Below are positions 57,494 through 64,000 of a stretch of 64,000 bases of DNA, piece by piece. The DNA lies in NCBI GenBank assembly GCA_002706365.1, contig PALM01000032.1, positions 62,001 through 126,000 of the forward strand, given 5' to 3'. The notes under the pieces are model-generated. The model was given only the letters and a program-made list of their open reading frames with translations. It ran no database searches and was not told where the DNA came from. Position 1 is the first letter of the stretch, and each line of letters begins with the position of its first letter. This DNA comes from Flavobacteriales bacterium (lineage in GTDB: Bacteria > Bacteroidota > Bacteroidia > Flavobacteriales_E > Vicingaceae). The position numbers were made by a program, and so were the translations under genes.

Positions 57494-60400
57494 GACTACG
57501 ATATCATCAACCTGCTCTAGCTCGCCTTTCCACTTCATGATAGCCATGCCTATTTTCTCTTTTTGAGTATCCATTGGCTCGTGTTGTATTGAGACTAATA
57601 GGTCTTTAAATGATTTTGATTTGAACTTCTTGCCTTGCTCACCTCCAAATTGATCGGCAAAGCCATCCGAAAAGAGGTAGAATAAATCTCCCTTTTCAAA
57701 AGCGATCTCATGATCCTCATAATTGAGTTGCCCTCCAGTATAAGACCCAATGGCTCTTTTATTTGGCTTCAGTTCGATGAGCTCCTCATCTTTGATCATA
57801 TAAAGGGCATTGTTGGCGCCTGCATAATTGACGGTATTCTTTTCGAAATCGATCACACAGAGCGACATATCCATCCCATCTTTTATGCCATCTTTATCTG
57901 TCTGATTAAGTGAGTTGGCCACATTCTTATCGAGCTTGGCAAGTATATCACCTGCATTAGTGGTTTTCTTTTCAGAAACGATCTTATTCATTCCATTGTA
58001 TCCTACTAAACTCATAAATGCTCCAGGCACTCCATGTCCGGTGCAATCAATTGCTGCTACCACCACTTTCTTACCCACCTGATCGATCCAATAGAAGTCG
58101 CCACTCACAATATCTTTCGGACGGAAGTAGACGAATGAATTCGGCAAATAGCTTTTAAACACCTCATCTTCAGGAAGAATAGCTGTTTGAATTCGCTTGG
58201 CATAGCGGATACTATCTGTGATGTCTTTGTTCTTCTGAGCCAGCTCATCATTTCGGTCGCTCAATTCAAGGGTACGCTCTTGCACCACCTCCTCTAACTT
58301 CAATTTAGCTCTTTTAAGGCTGCTTGTGCGAATACGCATGATCATCCAAAAAAGAAACAATATCCCTAGCACAAGCAAGGTGTAAAACCAAGTTGTCATG
58401 TAATAAGGAGGCTCAATACTAAATGAGTATGAAGCCGCTTCCTTATTCCAAATGCCATCCTTATTGGCTGCAATTACCTTCAATGTATAATTGCCAGGTA
58501 GCAGATTAGTATAAGAGGCCTGATTCATCTTTGAGGGCGGAGAATACTCTTCATTATAGCCGTCTAGATAATATCTATAAACTACATCATCTGGGTTTTT
58601 AAGGCTGATCCCTTTGAATTCGAAGGTGAAGTTATTGTCTTCATATTCGTAGGTTGCAGAATCGATCAAAGGGAAATCTTCATGCTTCACTTCCAATCCA
58701 CTGATCTCAGTAAGTGGCTCTTGGAGGTTTTCCATGATCTGGCTCGGACTGAACTGCACCAATCCCATAATGGTACCTATCCAGATATTTCCACTCTTAT
58801 CAAGTGAAGAGGCATTCGAGTTTGCTTCAACGCCCAAAAATCCCTCTCGGCGGCCAAAGTCGATGTATCTGCTTCCTTCTTTGTCGTAGAGCGTTAAGCC
58901 CTGACTATTTCCTATCCAGAGTCTTTCATCCAGATCACTTATAATTGAATATGGAGTACTTAGATTGTTTTCTTCATCCTCTTGATGCGCTGTAAACTTT
59001 TCCCCATCAAACTCATAGATCACACCTCCATAAGCTCCAAACCACAGATGGTTCTGATGATCTTCTGAGATGGTTATGATAAAGCGTTGATCAATGCCAT
59101 CTTGCTCTCCATAGGTAGAGAACTTCCCATTGGAGTATTTGCTCAAATCTCCTCCTAGGGTGGCAAACCAAATCTGATCTTTGCTATCTATGAAGATCCT
59201 GTAGATGTTGTTCCCACCCAGACCGTCTTTAGTGGTAAATACCTTGCTGTCTCCACTTACTGGATCATAGCGAACTGCCCCTTTTTTAGTTCCAATCCAA
59301 AGATTAGCGGAATTGTCTTCAGCTATGGAATATACCGTTTGATCCGGGAGGATCTTCTTTTCCTGAAGATTAGTTAGCTTACCTGTAGTAGGAGAGTATC
59401 GAACAACTCCTTCTGCCGGAGTTCCTGCCCAAACAATTCCCCTTGAGTCTTCATATACTGTAAGCACAACCAGCTCAGCTGTTCCGCTTATTCTCTGGAA
59501 GTCATTCCCATTGAAATAGTCAAGACCTGCATTCGTACCAACCCATAATCCACCTTTAGCACTAGTGCCAATAGACCACACAATATTATTGCTAAGGCCG
59601 TGTTCCTCATTGTAGAGCTTAAAGACTTCTCCAGTAAATAAGTTCAAACCCAACTCTGTTCCAAGCCAGATATTCTGTTCTCTATCTTCATAGATCGACT
59701 GCACACTAAAGTAATTCAGGCCTTCTTCAACACTAAATTGCTTGATGTCTTTAGTCTCTATATTCATCTTAAAGACTCCTCTTCTAGAGGTTCCAATCCA
59801 GATATTTCCTCTTTGGTCGGCGATCAATGATTGACATTCAGTACCTGAAATAGAGTCTCTTTGAATACTATAATGAGTGATCTTGTAGGGCTTCTTACTA
59901 TGATCTATCAAGCTGATCCCATCATTGTAGTAGCCTATTGCGGTAAGTCCATTTCCCAAATACTCCACCTGATTGATCAGGTCGCTCCTCAAGCCATTCG
60001 TATGGTCTAGAAGTTCAAAGGTGTTTTCTTCATCCTCATTTTTGATTGTCAATCCCCGATCAGTTGCAATCCACAACCTTCCATCATCATCCATAGATAG
60101 ATCAAGTATATAATTGGATGATAGTCGGCCAGACCGATTGAAGGTATATACTTCATTGCTCTTGGTATTCAAATAAAGCATACCATTACCATCAGTTCCT
60201 ATGTATATGTTCCCTTCTTTATCTTCTGCAAAAGAGGTAATGCTTTTGAAGTCGGAATAGGCAGCGAAGTCGTAGTTGTTGATCGATTGTCGCTCCCAAT
60301 TGTAAACGCTAAGTCCGCCTGCCCAATGTCCGAACCACAAATTGCCTTTGCTGTCTTTGAATGATGATGAAATCCAGTTTTCTGCCAGGCTGTCTTTCTG

Positions 60401-60610
60401 ATCATAGAGCTCAAATTGCTTTCCATCGAATCTGTTCAAACCAGACATGGTACCTATCCATAGATAGCCCGCATTGTCTTGGATGATGGTGTTCACAACC
60501 GACTGTGACAAACCTTCCTCCACCCCATGATGGATGAAGCTGTATTGTTGAGCGCTCAGCAAGGCTGAGGTGAAGATAGAAAGCGAAAGCAATAATGATC
60601 TTAATCGCAT
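57476..60610 (-). CDS. Propeller sensor with SpoIIE-type (PP2C) phosphatase output
   Basis: This 1044-aa protein has a signal peptide (SLSIFTSALLSAQQ), two seven-bladed regulator propellers to about residue 650 (repeated IWIGT/LWIGT blades), a Y_Y_Y domain (LLPGNYTLKVIAANKDG), one membrane helix at about 738-757 and a coiled coil (LEEVVQERTLELSDRNDELA). The cytosolic output is a SpoIIE/PP2C phosphatase from about 800 (FRPKDIVSGDFYW, AIDCTGHGVPGAFMS, FYLFSDGFADQFGG, with metal-binding Asp). It probably senses a periplasmic or surface signal and dephosphorylates a regulator protein. The ligand and target are unknown. Its start overlaps the gene at 60601 by 10 bases. Confidence 0.9.
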   Translation of the reverse strand: MRLRSLLLSLSIFTSALLSAQQYSFIHHGVEEGLSQSVVNTIIQDNAGYLWIGTMSGLNRFDGKQFELYDQKDSLAENWISSSFKDSKGNLWFGHWAGGLSVYNWERQSINNYDFAAYSDFKSITSFAEDKEGNIYIGTDGNGMLYLNTKSNEVYTFNRSGRLSSNYILDLSMDDDGRLWIATDRGLTIKNEDEENTFELLDHTNGLRSDLINQVEYLGNGLTAIGYYNDGISLIDHSKKPYKITHYSIQRDSISGTECQSLIADQRGNIWIGTSRRGVFKMNIETKDIKQFSVEEGLNYFSVQSIYEDREQNIWLGTELGLNLFTGEVFKLYNEEHGLSNNIVWSIGTSAKGGLWVGTNAGLDYFNGNDFQRISGTAELVVLTVYEDSRGIVWAGTPAEGVVRYSPTTGKLTNLQEKKILPDQTVYSIAEDNSANLWIGTKKGAVRYDPVSGDSKVFTTKDGLGGNNIYRIFIDSKDQIWFATLGGDLSKYSNGKFSTYGEQDGIDQRFIITISEDHQNHLWFGAYGGVIYEFDGEKFTAHQEDEENNLSTPYSIISDLDERLWIGNSQGLTLYDKEGSRYIDFGRREGFLGVEANSNASSLDKSGNIWIGTIMGLVQFSPSQIMENLQEPLTEISGLEVKHEDFPLIDSATYEYEDNNFTFEFKGISLKNPDDVVYRYYLDGYNEEYSPPSKMNQASYTNLLPGNYTLKVIAANKDGIWNKEAASYSFSIEPPYYMTTWFYTLLVLGILFLFWMIMRIRTSSLKRAKLKLEEVVQERTLELSDRNDELAQKNKDITDSIRYAKRIQTAILPEDEVFKSYLPNSFVYFRPKDIVSGDFYWIDQVGKKVVVAAIDCTGHGVPGAFMSLVGYNGMNKIVSEKKTTNAGDILAKLDKNVANSLNQTDKDGIKDGMDMSLCVIDFEKNTVNYAGANNALYMIKDEELIELKPNKRAIGSYTGGQLNYEDHEIAFEKGDLFYLFSDGFADQFGGEQGKKFKSKSFKDLLVSIQHEPMDTQKEKIGMAIMKWKGELEQVDDIVVLGFRL

Positions 60611-61944
60611 TTTAGTTTGATTTTATAGGCTTTGAGTGCAGCTAGTTCCTGGCAAAACTTCGCCTTATCTACAGCCTGTTTATCGATATAGTAATTCACC
60701 ATACCAAAGTCATAGGTCTCCTTGCTAAATTGAATAGTATAAGAAGGGTACTCTAACCACAGATCTTCAACAGTGCTGAAGTTGATTGTTTGAGTCCTCT
60801 CTCTGATCTTAGGGTCGATCTTGTAGCTTACTGCGCCAGCAGTTGTTTCCTTTTGATATGATTCTACCTTCGACGCTTTAGAATCTCTATTTGAGGAAGC
60901 CACTTCTCGGATCAGACCAGTCTCCATCTGTGTTTTGGTTTGTTTATTCTCGCTGGTTTCCACAGCTCTCGCAGTCTGCTCTTCTCTCTGCTGACTCTTA
61001 TATCTCTTGACCTCATTCTCTACCCTGGCCTTTTCTATCATAGAAGAGTCCTGCTTTTCTTTTGTCTTTTGTTGCACTTCAGCACTGCTCATTTTGCGGT
61101 TCTCTTCAGCAACCTGCCTGATCAAACTGCTTTCATAGCCTCTCTTCAAAGCCAGGTTAGCTCGCTTCTGCTTTTCCCTTTCCAAACGCTCCCTTCGCAT
61201 TCGCATCTCATAGCTTTCATTGGCATCAGCTTTCTTTTCACTAGAAACATCTTCCTCAACTAGATCAGAAGTATTTTCTTCCAAAACTTCTTCATGGCTA
61301 GCACTGCTCAGTACTTGCTCCGGTTCTTTGATCTCTGGAGGAGGTTTGATCTCCGGTGTTTTACCTTCAACCTTTCTCGCATTTCGCGGAATGGGTTTAA
61401 CTATTGGTGAAGCGCCTTTACTTTCCAGTCGCTCCGATTCATCCATCAAGCGATCCACTCTAGATTGGACTGCTCGCAAATGAGCACGATCAAAATCGAA
61501 TTTATTTTCTCCCGGAATGTAACGAAGGATCATGATCGGCTTATCCATAATGGAGCCGTCTAATCCCACATAGTTCTTGATCAGGTCTGTTTCTATATCA
61601 AAAGTTGCATAGACATCCTCCTGCATTTTTTCTTCGGGCAGCTTTGTGCTAACCACGAAACGAGTTGTGAAGTGGTAGTCTTTGGAGACCTCAAAAAGGA
61701 AATCGTGTCCCAATTGCAACAAGACCTTGAACCTCCCTTTCTTATTGGTGTTTAACTCTTCATAAAGTTGATTATCCTTGAATATCTTGACCTTGGCTGT
61801 GGGGTTTTCTGGATCTTCATCATAATAAACTACCCCATTGATCCGAATCTGAGCATAGAGATTGTTTGAGAAACATAGGATACACAGAAGTATGCCTGAA
61901 AAAATAGATCGAATTAGAAAGCTTCTGTGATTACTTTTGCTCAC
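60601..61944 (-). CDS. Secreted coiled-coil protein coupled to the SpoIIE sensor gene
   Basis: This 447-aa protein starts with GTG and has a signal peptide (SIFSGILLCILCFSNNLYAQ). A carboxypeptidase-regulatory-like beta domain follows (RINGVVYYDEDPENPTAKVK, residues 33-110). Then comes a long Glu/Lys/Arg-rich region of low complexity with probable coiled coil (about 200-370, for example RMRRERLEREKQKRANLALKRG shown as a landmark of 20 or so residues). The tail is a small folded domain (YTIQFSKETYDFGMV). Its stop codon overlaps the start of the SpoIIE gene by 10 bases, so the two are translationally coupled and probably act together in the envelope. Confidence 0.75.
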   Translation of the reverse strand: MSKSNHRSFLIRSIFSGILLCILCFSNNLYAQIRINGVVYYDEDPENPTAKVKIFKDNQLYEELNTNKKGRFKVLLQLGHDFLFEVSKDYHFTTRFVVSTKLPEEKMQEDVYATFDIETDLIKNYVGLDGSIMDKPIMILRYIPGENKFDFDRAHLRAVQSRVDRLMDESERLESKGASPIVKPIPRNARKVEGKTPEIKPPPEIKEPEQVLSSASHEEVLEENTSDLVEEDVSSEKKADANESYEMRMRRERLEREKQKRANLALKRGYESSLIRQVAEENRKMSSAEVQQKTKEKQDSSMIEKARVENEVKRYKSQQREEQTARAVETSENKQTKTQMETGLIREVASSNRDSKASKVESYQKETTAGAVSYKIDPKIRERTQTINFSTVEDLWLEYPSYTIQFSKETYDFGMVNYYIDKQAVDKAKFCQELAALKAYKIKLKCD

Positions 61945-62030
61945 GCTTCATGGATTGCTTGCATTCAAAGTAAATGAAAATATCCCAAAGCTTGTTCTCA
62001 TAATTCCTTCATTCAAAAGAGTTTAGTATT

Positions 62031-62927
62031 GTGAATTCCCCATCGATAAAATACCTCATACTGCTCCATATTGTGGTGTTGATCTTTGGATTCACAGGAA
62101 TTTTAGGCAAACTCATTAGCATCCCTTCTGAATTATTGGTGTGGTATCGCATGCTGATCGCCAGTGTTTCATTAGCAATTTATATCAAACTTAGAGGTAA
62201 GTCCTTAAAGCTTAAAAAAGAAGGTCGCATCAAAGTCACCACAGTTGGTTTCATCATTGCAGCCCATTGGATCTTCTTCTTTGAGGCTATCAAGCAATCC
62301 AATGTGAGTATAACTCTTGCGGCATTGGCAACAGCTTCAATTTTTACCGCTTTGTTAGAACCGCTTTTCTTCAAGAGGAAAATCCACTACTATGAACTAT
62401 TCTTAGGAGCATTGGTGCTTTTAGGACTTTATTTCATCTTTCAATTCGAGACCGACAATGCCACGGGGATCATTTTGGGAGTTATAGCAGCTTTTCTCGC
62501 TTCACTTTTCACCGTGATCAATGGAAAGTTGATCAAGCAGTACGACTCAGAACGTATCTCACTTTATGAACTAAGCGGTGGTGTTCTGGCCATTAGTATC
62601 TACTTTCTCTTGGGCTTAGCTGATGATGCCTTCAGTCTTGAAATTCCTACTTCAGATCTTCTATGGCTTTTGGTATTAGGGGTGATCTGCACAGCTTTTG
62701 CTTTTGTGGCCAGTGTGGAAGTGATGAAAGAGCTCACTCCTTTTACGGTGAGTTTGAGTATAAACTTAGAGCCTGTATATGGGATAATACTGGCTTTTTT
62801 GATCTTTGGAGAAGAGGAGAAAATGTCGTTGGGATTCTATTTAGGAACAATTTTGATTCTCTCTTCCATCTTCGTCAATGTATGGCTTAAAAGAAGAGCG
62901 CGTAAGCGAGCTCAAAAGGCCAAATAA
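62031..62927 (+). CDS. EamA family drug/metabolite transporter
   Basis: This 298-aa inner-membrane protein has about ten membrane helices in two EamA repeats (for example IVVLIFGFTGILGKLI at the start and GIILGVIAAFLASLFTVING in the second half). Loops carry the basic residues expected on the cytosolic side, and the C-terminus ends in WLKRRARKRAQKAK. The conserved ELL-VWYRMLIAS and SLNLEP-YGIILAFLIFGE-type blocks fit the DMT superfamily. The substrate cannot be told from sequence. It starts with GTG; a TAGTATTG sequence lies directly upstream, close enough that the transcript may have almost no leader. Confidence 0.9.
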   Translation: MNSPSIKYLILLHIVVLIFGFTGILGKLISIPSELLVWYRMLIASVSLAIYIKLRGKSLKLKKEGRIKVTTVGFIIAAHWIFFFEAIKQSNVSITLAALATASIFTALLEPLFFKRKIHYYELFLGALVLLGLYFIFQFETDNATGIILGVIAAFLASLFTVINGKLIKQYDSERISLYELSGGVLAISIYFLLGLADDAFSLEIPTSDLLWLLVLGVICTAFAFVASVEVMKELTPFTVSLSINLEPVYGIILAFLIFGEEEKMSLGFYLGTILILSSIFVNVWLKRRARKRAQKAK

Positions 62928-62953
62928 TATCTGGTAGAGCTAGGCAGACTGCT

Positions 62954-62961
62954 TATATTTG
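62954..62961 (+). promoter_or_regulatory. -7 promoter element of metG
   Basis: TATATTTG is an exact TAnnTTTG match, 17 bases before the metG ATG in the 51-base gap after the EamA gene. Confidence 0.6.
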
Positions 62962-62978
62962 TGCCTCAATTTTTCCGA

Positions 62979-64000
62979 ATGAAAAGCAGCGACTCTAAAA
63001 GCCGTCATCTTATTACCGCCGCCCTTCCCTATGCGAACGGACCAATACATATTGGCCATCTTGCTGGAGCGTATCTTCCGGCAGACACCTATGTTCGTTA
63101 TCTGCGCGCTTTGGATAAGGATGTAGCATTCATCTGCGGCTCTGACGAGCATGGTGCTGCTATCACTTTAAGAGCAAAGAAAGAAGATAAGAGTCCGGCC
63201 GAGATCGTAGATAAATATCATAAGATCAATGCAGAGGCTTTCGCCGATTTTGGGATTTCTTTTGATGAGTTCCATCGCACCTCAGCAGAGATCCACCATA
63301 AGACAGCTCAGGATTTCTTCTTGAAGCTGAACGAGCAGAATGCTTTTGAGGTTAAGGAAAGCGAGCAATTCTACGATGAGGAGTTTCAGCAATTCCTAGC
63401 AGATAGATATGTTCAAGGTACTTGTCCGAAATGCGGATATGAAGCAGCCTATGGAGATCAATGCGAAAGCTGTGGAAGCTCTTTGAGTCCGACAGATCTA
63501 ATCAATCCAAAATCAACTCTCAGCGGGAAAACACCGGTATTGAAGACTACTCGCCATTGGTATTTGCCAATGCAGAATGAAGAAGCTTGGTTAAAAGATT
63601 GGATAGAAAATGGCAAACTTGAGGGCAAGCCTCATCACGATCCAAAGAATTGGCGTAAACCTGTGGTTGGTCAATGTAAGTCGTGGATCGACGGCGGATT
63701 GCAATCAAGAGCTATGACCCGCGATCTAGATTGGGGAGTAAAAGTACCTCTTGAAGGAGCTGAGGGTAAGGTGCTATACGTTTGGTTAGATGCACCCATC
63801 GGCTATATCTCAGCCACAAAAGATTGGGCGGAAAGAGAGGGAAAGAATTGGGAAGATTATTGGAAATCTGATGAGAGTAGGCTTATTCATTTCATCGGTA
63901 AAGACAACATTGTTTTCCACTGTATCATATTCCCGATCTTACTTAAGAAACACGGAGAATATATTCTTCCGGAGAATGTACCTGCCAATGAATTTTTGAA
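62979..64000 (+). CDS. metG: Methionyl-tRNA synthetase (3' end outside window)
   Basis: The first 340 codons are present and run off the right edge. The enzyme attaches methionine to tRNA-Met. Visible motifs are [20 protein letters not shown] (15-34) with the HIGH signature, [10 protein letters not shown], and a four-cysteine zinc knuckle (C149, C152, C162, C165), the pattern of the long zinc-binding MetRS class. [10 protein letters not shown] near 270 is also family-specific. The KMSKS loop lies beyond the window. ATG at 62979 follows a good -7 element. Confidence 0.97.
   Translation, partial: MKSSDSKSRHLITAALPYANGPIHIGHLAGAYLPADTYVRYLRALDKDVAFICGSDEHGAAITLRAKKEDKSPAEIVDKYHKINAEAFADFGISFDEFHRTSAEIHHKTAQDFFLKLNEQNAFEVKESEQFYDEEFQQFLADRYVQGTCPKCGYEAAYGDQCESCGSSLSPTDLINPKSTLSGKTPVLKTTRHWYLPMQNEEAWLKDWIENGKLEGKPHHDPKNWRKPVVGQCKSWIDGGLQSRAMTRDLDWGVKVPLEGAEGKVLYVWLDAPIGYISATKDWAEREGKNWEDYWKSDESRLIHFIGKDNIVFHCIIFPILLKKHGEYILPENVPANEFL

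Overview
The window comes from a low-GC member of the Bacteroidota, most likely a marine-type Flavobacteriales (Cryomorphaceae or Schleiferiaceae relatives; this rank is inferred). The clues are two proteins ending in type IX secretion (T9SS) sorting domains, a giant paired RHS system of the kind found in this phylum, a Bacteroidota-type tyrosine recombinase, DUF3871, and TAnnTTTG -7 promoter elements before metG, lipA, rnr and a biotin-carrier gene.

Bases 1 to about 41,250 look like one integrative island, visibly more AT-rich than the rest. The left edge has the 3' part of an integrase gene that starts outside the window. The right edge (41,202-41,250) is the 3' part of a tRNA-Asn gene, from the anticodon stem to the 3' end, with no 5' half. 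That is the scar expected when a tyrosine recombinase inserts an element into a tRNA-Asn gene; the complete gene should lie just left of base 1. A recombination module sits at both ends: integrase, a Sak4-like ATPase and DUF3871 on the left, and a small conserved protein and a RadC-like JAB protein on the right.

The island cargo is: (i) a T9SS surface protein of 1431 aa; (ii) an OLD-like ATPase without a visible nuclease domain; (iii) three small membrane proteins; (iv) a two-gene AbiH plus DUF3883 operon followed by gene debris; (v) a 21-kb RHS block made of a four-gene minus-strand operon (366-aa accessory protein, 2384-aa and 3176-aa giant proteins, 108-aa lipoprotein) and a divergent 852-aa outer-membrane-type protein; (vi) a two-gene DUF2971 plus SIR2-like operon. 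The 3176-aa protein ends after its RHS core in a DUF4329 domain with a JAMM-like HxH...SxxD pattern. The lipoprotein just downstream resembles NTF2-fold immunity proteins. The island therefore looks like a defence and polymorphic-toxin island.

From about 41.25 kb rightward is core chromosome. After a structured, non-coding stretch come two lipoproteins and a biotin-carrier protein, an M1 aminopeptidase, rnhA, the lipB/lipA convergent pair for protein lipoylation, two tandem paralogous 423-aa outer-membrane-type proteins, rnr, a TonB-like protein, a T9SS propeller protein, a cyclase-family hydrolase, a propeller/SpoIIE-phosphatase signalling protein with a partner, an EamA transporter and the 5' part of metG. 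Genes here are tightly packed, with several convergent overlaps of 10 to 20 bases.
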